From: Pseudomonas sp. v388
Lineage (GTDB): Bacteria > Pseudomonadota > Gammaproteobacteria > Pseudomonadales > Pseudomonadaceae
Direction: 5' to 3'
Assembly (NCBI RefSeq): GCF_003935425.1
Contig: NZ_RHQN01000011.1
Location: 62,001 to 126,000, forward strand
Length of the DNA stretch: 64,000 nt
In this document: one piece after another, positions 19,487 to 28,229 of the stretch
Layout: every line of letters begins with the position of its first letter
Position numbering within the stretch: the first letter of the stretch is position 1
Translations under genes and position numbers: made by a program
The notes under the pieces: generated by a model
The model's input: only the letters and a program-made list of their open reading frames with translations
What the model was told of the DNA's origin: nothing
Database searches by the model: none

Positions 19487-20743
19487 ATGTGCGCTCAAGC
19501 CACCCGCCTCTCTGATCGCCAGCTCAAAGCTGTAAAACCGAAAGACAAGGACTACGTCCTCAGTGATGGGGATGGTCTACAGCTGCGAGTGAGAATCAAT
19601 GGCTCTACACTATGGAACTTCAATTATCGGCAGCCGGTTACCAAGAACCGTATCAACATGGGTCTCGGCACCTACCCAGAACTTTCGCTTGCGCAAGCCA
19701 GGAAGAAAACGGTCGAAGCCAGAGAGCTTCTCGCGCAGGGCATCGACCCGAAAGAACATCGTAGCGCGCTGGAGCAGACAAAAAGGCAGGCAACTGAGCA
19801 CACGTTCGAGAACGTGGCGTCCGCTTGGTTTGAACTGAAAAAAGATTCCGTCACTCAGGCTTATGCCGAGGACATCTGGCGCTCGCTCATACTGCATGTT
19901 TTTCCAACACTAGGAACAACACCTATCTCGCAGATCAATGCCCCGATGGTCATCGAACTGCTGCGCCCTCTTGAAACCAAAGGCAGCCTGGAGACAGTGA
20001 AGCGATTGACCCAACGGCTCAACGAGATTATGACCTACGGTGTGAACTCGGGAATGATCTTTGCCAATCCGCTCAGCGGCATCCGGGCTGTTTTCAAAAA
20101 GCCGAAAAAGCAAAACATGGCTGCCCTCCGCCCCGAAGAGCTGCCAGAGCTAATGGTCGCCATCGCCAATGCGAGCATAAAAAGAACAACACGCTGCCTG
20201 ATCGAATGGCAGCTCCATACCATGACTCGTCCTGCGGAAGCCGCCACGACCTCCTGGGCTGACATCGATCTAGACAAGAAAACCTGGACGATCCCAGCGG
20301 AGCGTATGAAGAAGCGACGCGCTCACGTCATACCACTCACCGAACACGCACTGGCTCTACTGGAGACGATCAAACCTTACAGCGGCCACAGAGAGTATGT
20401 GTTCCCGGCAGATAGAGACCCACGGGATCATTGCAACAGCCAGACAGCAAACATGGCCCTAAAACGTATGGGCTTTGAAGGGCGATTGGTGAGCCACGGC
20501 ATGCGCTCCATCGCCAGCACCATCCTGAACGAACAGGGATGGGACCCCGAGCTGATCGAGGTCGCGCTTGCTCATGTGGATAAGGACGAGGTTCGCAGCG
20601 CCTACAACCGGGCGGACTACATTGAACGCAGACGCCCCATGATGATCTGGTGGAGTGAACACATCCAGCAAGCCGCCACTGGCAGCTTGTCAGTCGCAGC
20701 CGTTCAGGGAACAAGAGGCATGAAAGTAGTATCGATGCGTTAG
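19487..20743 (+). CDS. int: Tyrosine-type site-specific integrase (P4/DUF4102 family)
   Basis: Phage/island integrase of about 418 residues. The N-terminal arm (about 1-90) has the DUF4102-like pattern RLSDRQLKAVKPKDKDYVLS and DGDGLQLRVRINGSTLWNF. The core-binding domain follows. The catalytic domain (about 210-400) shows the first Arg in HTMTRPAEAATTSWADID, the HxxR motif in SHGMRSIASTILNEQGW, and the final His and Tyr in ALAHVDKDEVRSAYNRADY. I chose ATG 19487, with GGAA 7 nt upstream; ATG 19475 is also possible. Its place next to ssrA implies integration there. Confidence 0.93.
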   Translation: MCAQATRLSDRQLKAVKPKDKDYVLSDGDGLQLRVRINGSTLWNFNYRQPVTKNRINMGLGTYPELSLAQARKKTVEARELLAQGIDPKEHRSALEQTKRQATEHTFENVASAWFELKKDSVTQAYAEDIWRSLILHVFPTLGTTPISQINAPMVIELLRPLETKGSLETVKRLTQRLNEIMTYGVNSGMIFANPLSGIRAVFKKPKKQNMAALRPEELPELMVAIANASIKRTTRCLIEWQLHTMTRPAEAATTSWADIDLDKKTWTIPAERMKKRRAHVIPLTEHALALLETIKPYSGHREYVFPADRDPRDHCNSQTANMALKRMGFEGRLVSHGMRSIASTILNEQGWDPELIEVALAHVDKDEVRSAYNRADYIERRRPMMIWWSEHIQQAATGSLSVAAVQGTRGMKVVSMR

Positions 20744-21142
20744 AACCTCGAACAAAGGCAGCGCAACTCAATGACGGAAAAATGCCGCAAGCGCGCTGCC
20801 AGAGCGGTAATAAAGCCCAACAATAATCATAACCCATTGAATTATATACAGTTAACGTAGACAGTGCGACGGCTACCCCACGCAGAGCTCTATGCCGTCA
20901 GGCGCTTTTATAACCACGCGTAGTATCTGGCAGATCCCGCCAAGATGATGGAGCAACGGGCTGACTTATTTGGGCATCTGGAAGCACAGGCCTCTCATGC
21001 TGACGGTACGAATGGCGGGAGACAACCCAGTGGCCGCTCACGCAAGCGGGGCCCAATTTAAACCGTGATACGGCGCAAGACATGGGTAGATATCTAGGCG
21101 CGGAACATGTTCCAGTGAGAAAAATGTTCAAAAAAAGAAGTA
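20744..21142. other. Intergenic region without a convincing gene
   Basis: About 400 bp between the convergent integrase and HEPN genes. The reading frames in it are short and lack ribosome sites or recognisable sequence. I see no tRNA, repeat or clear terminator here. Confidence 0.6.
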
Positions 21143-21793
21143 CTAGGTCTTGACCACCGGGTAACAGGCATCGCCCCAGAGCGTGTGTGGGTTATCGAGC
21201 ATCAACAGGATCACCAGCGGCACCAGTTTGCCGAGCAAGTTCGCACAATCGCGCAATTGCGCCCGGTTAACGCTGCCCTCCCAAGTCGCACCACCATGAA
21301 TCAACTGATTGCGTAGGGTGTAAATGCGGTTAAACATCACCCCCAACACCTTCGCCGTATCACGGTTGGCCAGCGCCGACTGTGCACTGCGCTTGCCGCT
21401 CCGCAGACGCTCCTCCCACTCCACCTCAGTGATCTTGCCGTTCTGGAAGTCCCAGAAGCTCTGGAACACATATGGGTTATCCAACAGCGCACGGATACTC
21501 CCGGCGAACTCCGACCAAACAAGCTTTTCGATCAGGTTCCCGGTATCCAGCGTGCAGAGTTTTTGCAAAAAGCCCTTGAATGACTCCTGCTCGGACAACC
21601 GATACTGCTCATCAATATCCGTGGCATAGGCCGCATTAAAGGCAATCCATAAAAAAATAAAACGCCCGTCCACATCCTCAGCCTGCTCGGCACGGTTCAA
21701 CCAGCTCAGAGCCCGGTGCACACGTAAAGCTAAATTCGGGTGATGAGCATCGCGTTCGATACGATGGCGGGTTTTGAGCGTCTGGTAATCCAT
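21143..21793 (-). CDS. HEPN domain protein (putative RNase)
   Basis: A 216-residue mostly helical protein from MDYQTLKTRHRIERD. Near the C-terminus (about residue 165) is YTLRNQLIHGG, which fits the R-x4-H catalytic motif of HEPN ribonucleases; helical segments with WIAFNAAYA and FQSFWDFQNGK surround it. HEPN proteins act as toxins or effectors in many toxin-antitoxin and anti-phage systems, but RNA cleavage here is inferred only from the motif. It is divergent from the DUF445 gene and close to the integrase. A decayed copy of its C-terminal end lies at about 27990-28040. Confidence 0.75.
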   Translation of the reverse strand: MDYQTLKTRHRIERDAHHPNLALRVHRALSWLNRAEQAEDVDGRFIFLWIAFNAAYATDIDEQYRLSEQESFKGFLQKLCTLDTGNLIEKLVWSEFAGSIRALLDNPYVFQSFWDFQNGKITEVEWEERLRSGKRSAQSALANRDTAKVLGVMFNRIYTLRNQLIHGGATWEGSVNRAQLRDCANLLGKLVPLVILLMLDNPHTLWGDACYPVVKT

Positions 21794-21980
21794 TCCAGGA
21801 TGTTCCTTGAGGCTGGTGAGAGAAAGCAGTGATAAGGCGAATTTTGTGGATTTCGCACACCGAATGCGACACATCTTGCCGCGGATGGCTTTAAGCTACC
21901 ACTCATTCAGGATTTGGATCCATAGGCGGCTAGCCCTGGAGATTTTTTGCAGTTACGCCAACCCCACCAAGGACTCGTTA

Positions 21981-23258
21981 ATGTTCAAACTCCACACGCC
22001 GCTAGCCCGGATGAAAGCAGTTGCCTCCGGGTTGTTGTTGATGGCGGCTGCTCTCTACGTGACGGCGCTTGAACTTGCCCATGCGCAACCGGTATTCGCC
22101 GGCTACCTCAAGGCGTTTTCGGAAGCAGCGATGGTTGGCGCCATTGCCGACTGGTTCGCGGTCACAGCCCTGTTCCGACGTCCACTCGGGTTGCCTATCC
22201 CGCACACCGCAATCATCCCGCGCAACAAGGCGCGCATCGGTGCCAACCTGGGCGAATTCATCTGCACGCACTTCCTCTCTCGCGAGCAGGTACTCGCCAA
22301 AGTCGGCGAATTCGACACCGCCAAGCGTCTTGCCGAGTGGCTCTCGAATCCCGCCCACGCCACCGCCTTTTCCAACCTCTCCCTGCGCCTGGCGGGTCAC
22401 AGCGTCGGTGCTCTGCGCGACGAGCGCGTCAGCCAGTTTGTGCGTAGCACTGCCCTCGCACGCCTGGAACAAATCGACCTGGCGTGCATCAGCGGCCAGC
22501 TACTTGAAGTACTGACCGACGACGGCAGAGCGCAAGAGGTGCTTGAAGGCGTGCTTGATCAGATCGATCTCATGATGCAAAGCGAAGCCACGCAAAAGCG
22601 CATCGCCGACCTGATCGCCGCAGAACTCGACATCCTGCGCTTCAACATTTTTGGCAAGGAAATATCCTTCAGCGGCGTGGCCGGCACCTGGACTTCCGAC
22701 AAACTGGTCAAGCGTATTTCCACCGTGATCAGTGAAGTCAATGAAGACCCCGAGCACGAACTGCGCAAACACTTCGACGAGCAACTGCTCGCGCTTGTCG
22801 CCAAGCTCAAGGATGACCCGGCTTTTCGCCTGCGCGCCAGCCAACTACGCGCACAGCTCATCCTGCATCCGGCACTGCACAGCTACCTCACCGGCCTGGT
22901 CGACAGCGTGGTCGACTGGTTCGAAGCCGACATCCACAGCGACCAGTCCACCCTGCGGCAACAGCTGAACGCCGGCGTGCTCAAGCTGGGCGAAGCCCTG
23001 AGCGAAGACGCTGCCATGCAAAGCTGGATCAACGAACAAGTCCTCGCCCTCGCCGGGCCTATGGTCGAACGTTATCGAGCGCAGATCGGTGACTACATCC
23101 GCGAACGAATCGAACAGTGGAATGAGGAGGAGTTGGTGGAGCAACTGGAGGCGCACGTGGGCAGGGACTTGCAGTTTATCCGGATCAACGGAACGCTGGT
23201 GGGTGGGTTGGTGGGTGTGCTGATCCATGTAGGGACACAGGTTTTCGTACCTGGGTGA
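21981..23258 (+). CDS. DUF445 family membrane protein (YjiN-like)
   Basis: A 425-residue protein with one hydrophobic segment near the N-terminus (about 12-35) and another at the very end (LVGGLVGVLIHVGTQVF). The signature AFSEAAMVGAIADWFAVTALF and RRPLGLPIPHTAIIPRNKAR is typical of DUF445. The long middle part is helical. Function is unknown. The start at 21981 fits the family; the open frame upstream is not conserved. It lies about 100 bp ahead of the GTPase cassette in the same direction and might be co-transcribed with it, though DUF445 genes also occur alone in Pseudomonas. Confidence 0.88.
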   Translation: MFKLHTPLARMKAVASGLLLMAAALYVTALELAHAQPVFAGYLKAFSEAAMVGAIADWFAVTALFRRPLGLPIPHTAIIPRNKARIGANLGEFICTHFLSREQVLAKVGEFDTAKRLAEWLSNPAHATAFSNLSLRLAGHSVGALRDERVSQFVRSTALARLEQIDLACISGQLLEVLTDDGRAQEVLEGVLDQIDLMMQSEATQKRIADLIAAELDILRFNIFGKEISFSGVAGTWTSDKLVKRISTVISEVNEDPEHELRKHFDEQLLALVAKLKDDPAFRLRASQLRAQLILHPALHSYLTGLVDSVVDWFEADIHSDQSTLRQQLNAGVLKLGEALSEDAAMQSWINEQVLALAGPMVERYRAQIGDYIRERIEQWNEEELVEQLEAHVGRDLQFIRINGTLVGGLVGVLIHVGTQVFVPG

Positions 23259-23360
23259 TTACCGCGATGCATGCGCAGAACTTAAAGCTCATTAGTGGCC
23301 CGCCGATAACCTTCGGACTCGCCTGAAAAGCATCGCCGGTCAACCAAAAAGGATGATTAA

Positions 23361-25451
23361 GTGACCCCAGATCTGATCAAAAATCTTGAACACGCCGTTG
23401 CTGGCGTCCTGGATGTAGTAGCCGGCCTCGATAGCCGTTCGGCCCACCGCGCCACGCTGAAGTCGGTTTTGCGCAAATTGCGCATTACCCGCGAACTCTC
23501 CTCGCTGTATTACATCTGCGTTGCCGGCAGCCAGAGTGCGGGCAAGACGCGCCTGGTCAGGGAGCTTTACAACCTCAACGGTGAAGACGAGTGGCTGGTT
23601 GATAATCAGGGCCGTGGTGAACGAGTGCCGGTTTTTATCCTCGAGAAAGACGTCACGGCACCTTATGCGGTCGGAGTTCGTTACAAGCCCGGCGCTGATG
23701 GCCGTGAGGAAGAGACTCTCAACAAGGAAGATTTCCGCCGCATTATCAGCGCCTACGACGTCAACGACGATTACCTGTTCACCAAGCTGTATGTGCCGAA
23801 ACGGTATTTTTCGGCGCAGAGTTTCGGTCTGGTCCTGTTACCCGGTTACGAGATGCTCAACCGCGAGAATGCCGAATGGCAGGGGTTGATGCGCCATACG
23901 CTGATCCACTCGCTGGGTAGCGTACTGGTAACCGACCGCACTCGAATTGCCGATAACGCCCAGATCAAAATTCTGGCTGACCTGAAATCCAGATACTTCC
24001 CCGACCGCAAACCGGTTATCGCCGTTACCAAAACAGAAGCGCTGGAAGGCCAGCAGATCGAGGACCTGACGGCGACGGTTGCCGATGTGTTCGAAGTACC
24101 GGGGCAAGAACTTGATCGAATAGTCTGCACCGGCGTGGGAGATGACGATTACCGAAGGAAATGGACCCGCAACATCATGGACGTGGTAGGCAAGTACGCC
24201 TTGTCTTCTGCGGGCTCGGAAACCGTTCGGGTCGAAGAGCTGGAACGCATCATCAATGATGAGCTGGACAATGTTTCTGCGGCGCTTCGCGACGAAGCCG
24301 CAGGCGAAGGTATCAACGAGCACTTGAAGGAGCGCCAGGTCGAGAAAGTTCGTGCCGCGTTCCGCAAAGCATCCGATCGCTATCGGCGCGGATACGCGAA
24401 AGAACTGCGAAACAACATGGTCGACTACGCCAGTCACACGATCAAGGTTGCGACTTCCAAGTACATCGAGGAAGAGGAAGGGCTGAAGGCCAAGCTGCGT
24501 CAGGCCGGTAATTTTCTGACGTTCCAGTCGGGTGAGCATGAACAGCGTTTTCAGGAGCGCATTGTCGACTGCTGGAACGGTGCGGACGATGACACCCGGT
24601 CACCGTTGATCAGTGACTATCGCGCCATCACCGACATGTCCCGCAAGGAACTTGATATTGAGCCGCCCGAAGAAGGGACGCTGGCACTGTCAGCCCAGCC
24701 GCTGCAAAACCTGATCGGCCACGGGACAACCATGGAGCAAATCCCAGACGAAAAACTCCTCACGCTTCGCCAAGACTTGCGCCTGTTGATGGGGCAAAAC
24801 CTGAAAGACGAGGACAGCAGCGAGCTGAAACTGTTCAAGGGTGAGCAGCTCGAAGAGGTATTGCGACAGCTGCCTGCGATGACGATGGAATACGTTCGGA
24901 TCAATCAGGCCATTGCGCTGCGCAATCCAGAGCTACTCAACAAAGAGCTGGCGAATTTTGATTTCAACGCGCTGCGAACGGAAATCGAAACCGAGCTGCC
25001 ACAGGCTCAAAAAACCTTCGGGCCGCTGATCAAGTCGATTGCCGCCATCATGGCGGTAGATGTTGCCATTGATGGGCAATTCGATGTCTTGAACACGATG
25101 ACCGGTGGGGGCGCGGCGGCTGGCCTCGGCGGCACGCTTTCGATGGCGGCAGCGGGAGCCATCGCGTTTGGCTTTATCGCTTACAAAACGGCCAATCAGG
25201 TCCAGGCGTACGACGCCGCGAAAAAAGGCTTCATTCGGGAAAGCTTGATGCACTTTGCCGAATCGCACATCCAGAAAAGCCTCGAACTCTACGATGATCT
25301 GATGGAAAACCTCGATGACCGGATGACCAGGAACCTGCGCCTGGCTTATGGGCTGGGGAGTGAGTTGACCAAGCACGATTCGTTGACTCGCAACCTGCAC
25401 CGCATGGACGTGGCTCGCACCAACGTCATCAAGGCGCTGGATCGTGGCTGA
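23361..25451 (+). CDS. Dynamin-like GTPase A of an uncharacterised three-gene cassette
   Basis: A 696-residue protein with an N-terminal P-loop GSQSAGKT at residues 56-63. A degenerate G3 motif LLPGYE follows at about 159-164 (Asp lost) and a G4-like TKTE at about 223. The rest is charged and helical, with a glycine/alanine-rich hydrophobic stretch at about 582-612 that could enter a membrane, then a helical tail. This layout resembles bacterial dynamin-like proteins. The GTG start has AAGGA 9 nt upstream. The end overlaps GTPase B by 8 nt. I do not know a named family that fits better; membrane remodelling or abortive defence is a guess from the fold class and the context. Confidence 0.75.
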   Translation: MTPDLIKNLEHAVAGVLDVVAGLDSRSAHRATLKSVLRKLRITRELSSLYYICVAGSQSAGKTRLVRELYNLNGEDEWLVDNQGRGERVPVFILEKDVTAPYAVGVRYKPGADGREEETLNKEDFRRIISAYDVNDDYLFTKLYVPKRYFSAQSFGLVLLPGYEMLNRENAEWQGLMRHTLIHSLGSVLVTDRTRIADNAQIKILADLKSRYFPDRKPVIAVTKTEALEGQQIEDLTATVADVFEVPGQELDRIVCTGVGDDDYRRKWTRNIMDVVGKYALSSAGSETVRVEELERIINDELDNVSAALRDEAAGEGINEHLKERQVEKVRAAFRKASDRYRRGYAKELRNNMVDYASHTIKVATSKYIEEEEGLKAKLRQAGNFLTFQSGEHEQRFQERIVDCWNGADDDTRSPLISDYRAITDMSRKELDIEPPEEGTLALSAQPLQNLIGHGTTMEQIPDEKLLTLRQDLRLLMGQNLKDEDSSELKLFKGEQLEEVLRQLPAMTMEYVRINQAIALRNPELLNKELANFDFNALRTEIETELPQAQKTFGPLIKSIAAIMAVDVAIDGQFDVLNTMTGGGAAAGLGGTLSMAAAGAIAFGFIAYKTANQVQAYDAAKKGFIRESLMHFAESHIQKSLELYDDLMENLDDRMTRNLRLAYGLGSELTKHDSLTRNLHRMDVARTNVIKALDRG

Positions 25452-27333
25452 TGTGTGGCTGAGAAAGTTTCGCCAGCGCAACGATTGGGCCCAGCAAGCC
25501 TATGATCGCTTCGTCGCCGAGGTGGACCCCGAGCTGGTCGGGGATTTCACCCGCTCGGAGCACATTACTGTGGTGGTCTACGGTACGACTCAGGTTGGCA
25601 AAACCACGCTGATTCTGGATCTGCTCGGCATTCGCAAGGATGCGTTGCCCGACGTTTCCGAGGTATTGCGAGGCGGGCAACGGCTGGGAAAATCGTCTAC
25701 CGCCACACCCATTCGCTATGGCCGCTCCCCTGACGATCTTTGGTATTTGGGGGAGGACGCGACGGGCTTGAGCAATGACGACGCAGCGGAACGCTTCGGT
25801 GAAATTCGCGAGCAGGTGATGAATGGGACCACCTGCTCCTCGCCCCTCTTGAATGTCCGTATCCCGGGTCTGTTCTTCCAGCATGAAGCAGAGGGGGCGC
25901 TGAGCCTGGACCTGCGGCTGATCGACATCCCGGGGATAAATGCGATCAATGAGCATGAACAAATCGAAGTCAGGCGAATCGCCGAGCGATATGTCGCATC
26001 GGCTGATTTGATCCTGTTGGTAGCGCGCGCGGACAACCTGGGTTTTTTCCAACCCAATGCCCTCGATTTTGAGGCACTCAACGACTGGATGTTGCAACCC
26101 AGCCGGTTTCGCGTTGTGTTGACCTACACGTTTTCGCCGGCAAGTTTCCAGACCTGGTTCTGCAAGGCCGAGGACGCGAGCCCCCTTACAGTGCGCGATA
26201 TCCAGCAGCACCATTACGATGAAATGTGCACCCACGATGAACGCCCACCTGCGGAGGTGCTCAAGCATATTTACCCGCTCGAGTTTGGTGATTCTCTCGA
26301 GAGTATGCGCAACCATTCGCAAGCGTACTTCGAGCGTGCAAGTCATGTAATTGAGGCATTACGCCGTGATTTGTTGGCCAGCGTCACGGACGCGGCCAGT
26401 CCGTATGCCCGACTGTGGTCTGCGTTTCGGGTGGGAGAATTCATCGAAGCCAAGGTCCAGCGCGAAAACGATGAATTCAACAACCGGCGGCCCCATCTGG
26501 AGTGCGCTATCTCCCGGGCACAGGATCGTGTGATTGAAGCGCAGACACAGTTAAGCGATGCAGCAGACGAACACCTGAGCGCGGAACGGCGGTACCGTCG
26601 TCATGAACGGCGTCTGAGGCATTTCAATCGGGATGCCTATGTGCCGCGATTGAAGCGCTACTTTACCCTCGACGTCGAACTCGACCCCGGTGAAACCGTG
26701 CCCGTGCTCCGGCAAGCACTGAATGCGTTTCAGCTGCGTATTCGCCGCCATTGGAGCGACCTCTGGGACGGGTTGAAGGACTCTTCCGCCAAACTGGCTG
26801 TGGGTGATATGAGCCCGCCCTCTACCATAGCGTTGCGCGCGTTCGAGGCCAGGCTGGACGGATACTGGACCGACAGTTACTTGCTGAGCAGTAACTTTCA
26901 GACCGATGTTTCAGTGCTTCGAAACCAGGCAGGCATGGTGGGTTACACCTATGCCGAGGCGGCCAATCAGGCGCTGGGGGCGCGACTCAAAACCAAACGG
27001 AACCACGCTGTTGAGCAAATGCGCAACAGTGAAACAATTCTCAAGGCAATGAAACTGGAAGTGCTGCGCCGTGAGCTCAACCTTAAGGAAGCTGAAGGGC
27101 TGCTGCTGAACGCCGAACAGCAACATGCCCTCTTCAATGAGCGAATGGCACTAAGCCTGGTGCACGCCGTTAAATTCAAACAGTACATCTTTGAGGCATT
27201 CAGGACGGAGCTGAGCACCGTGCGCAGTGCGATTGCCCGACCCAGGAACAGCGTCGAGCAACTGTGTGATGCCTTTTATGGGCTGCTGCTGCCGTGCGAG
27301 CTCGACAAAATGCTTAAAGGAGATGAAAAGTGA
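25444..27333 (+). CDS. Dynamin-like GTPase B of the same cassette
   Basis: A 629-residue protein with a canonical P-loop GTTQVGKT at residues 47-54, a threonine-containing switch (KSSTATP, about 83-89) and a good G3 motif LIDIPGIN with DIPG at 161-164. A clear TKxD G4 motif is missing (VVLTYTFSP is the nearest place). From about residue 330 the protein is a long helical/coiled-coil region with no membrane segment. It starts with GTG inside the end of gene A and its stop shares bases with the start of the third gene (TGATG), so the three are translated together. Paired dynamin-like GTPases are known to act as hetero-oligomers. Confidence 0.75.
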   Translation: MADVWLRKFRQRNDWAQQAYDRFVAEVDPELVGDFTRSEHITVVVYGTTQVGKTTLILDLLGIRKDALPDVSEVLRGGQRLGKSSTATPIRYGRSPDDLWYLGEDATGLSNDDAAERFGEIREQVMNGTTCSSPLLNVRIPGLFFQHEAEGALSLDLRLIDIPGINAINEHEQIEVRRIAERYVASADLILLVARADNLGFFQPNALDFEALNDWMLQPSRFRVVLTYTFSPASFQTWFCKAEDASPLTVRDIQQHHYDEMCTHDERPPAEVLKHIYPLEFGDSLESMRNHSQAYFERASHVIEALRRDLLASVTDAASPYARLWSAFRVGEFIEAKVQRENDEFNNRRPHLECAISRAQDRVIEAQTQLSDAADEHLSAERRYRRHERRLRHFNRDAYVPRLKRYFTLDVELDPGETVPVLRQALNAFQLRIRRHWSDLWDGLKDSSAKLAVGDMSPPSTIALRAFEARLDGYWTDSYLLSSNFQTDVSVLRNQAGMVGYTYAEAANQALGARLKTKRNHAVEQMRNSETILKAMKLEVLRRELNLKEAEGLLLNAEQQHALFNERMALSLVHAVKFKQYIFEAFRTELSTVRSAIARPRNSVEQLCDAFYGLLLPCELDKMLKGDEK

Positions 27334-27962
27334 TGGACCGTACAACCCTCGACCCCGAGATCCAGCAGGCACGCGAAGAGCTTGGTCGTTTGCTCGACGA
27401 CTTGATAAATCAACCTTTGGTTGAGGAGGCCCGGCGTCTTGCAAGCGACAACCTCGACCAGTTGAAAAGTGATATTCAAGCCCAGGGAGGTGGCCTGCGG
27501 CGACAAATCGATACCGGCTTCACCGCGACGAATGATGACCTTGGGGACGCAGTCGATAAGGTGCGGTCAGCCGTTTCGAAAATCGGTAACGACGTCCTCC
27601 AGGCGGCACAGAGTACCCAACTGCGCCTGGAAGGTATGGAGCCGTTACTGAACAGCCTCGATGCCGGGCTCGCGTCCAGTGAAGAGCGCCTGACCCGGTT
27701 GATGCAGGCGCAACTGCACCACAACGCCACCTCATTCAAAGCCATGACGGTACTGCTGAATACTCAACAGGCGGAGTACAGCCAGGCCATCGCCAGCGTC
27801 TCGCAGGAACTGGCGGGGGTGAAGGAAATGCTCTGCGCCGAGCGTGAAGACTTCCAGCGGACGCTACAGGAACAACGCTTTAGGTTTAAAACCCTGTTAG
27901 GGCTGTTACTGCTAACAGGTGTTGGTACCTCTTCCGTGCTGCTCAAACTGTTTCTTGGTTGA
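27333..27962 (+). CDS. Tail-anchored coiled-coil protein of the GTPase cassette
   Basis: A 209-residue protein from the ATG at 27333, with AAAGGAG about 10 nt upstream. Almost the whole chain is helical with heptad-like spacing, such as LDQLKSDIQAQGGGLRRQID and EERLTRLMQAQLH. The last 22 residues are hydrophobic (LLGLLLLTGVGTSSVLLKLF) and form a C-terminal membrane anchor. It may anchor or receive the GTPases at the inner membrane; this is inferred only from layout and gene coupling. No family was recognised. Confidence 0.75.
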   Translation: MDRTTLDPEIQQAREELGRLLDDLINQPLVEEARRLASDNLDQLKSDIQAQGGGLRRQIDTGFTATNDDLGDAVDKVRSAVSKIGNDVLQAAQSTQLRLEGMEPLLNSLDAGLASSEERLTRLMQAQLHHNATSFKAMTVLLNTQQAEYSQAIASVSQELAGVKEMLCAEREDFQRTLQEQRFRFKTLLGLLLLTGVGTSSVLLKLFLG

Positions 27963-27989
27963 CTACTTGCCTGCAGGGGTTTCAAGGCG

Positions 27990-28040
27990 AGCAGTTCAAC
28001 AACCGGATTACACGCATCGCCCCATAAAGCGCGTTTAGGG
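27990..28040 (-). pseudogene. Remnant of a HEPN-gene 3' end
   Basis: Read on the minus strand this stretch gives RALWGDACNPVVELL, close to the C-terminus HTLWGDACYPVVKT of the HEPN protein at 21143. The DNA is also similar. No HEPN core is present next to it. The 27963-28229 gap shows nothing else convincing. Confidence 0.45.
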
Positions 28041-28229
28041 CGTTTCAGCCGTTCGCTAGTGCCAACGAGCTGGCAGGTGCGTCGCTGGCCAAGTTTCGAC
28101 TGAAATCCACCGGGCAGCAGCGGTCTATGAGGGTTCACGCATTGACCACACCAAAGGTTGGTGGATTCACGCCGATAGACAGCTAAGAAGCTTACTCGCC
28201 AGCCAAAGGCCAGCTTTAACTCTACGAGG

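Noticed and set aside
20898-21131. 77-codon frame on the minus strand between integrase and HEPN genes
   Set aside because: No ribosome site, no recognisable sequence and low-complexity codon use; treated as non-coding.
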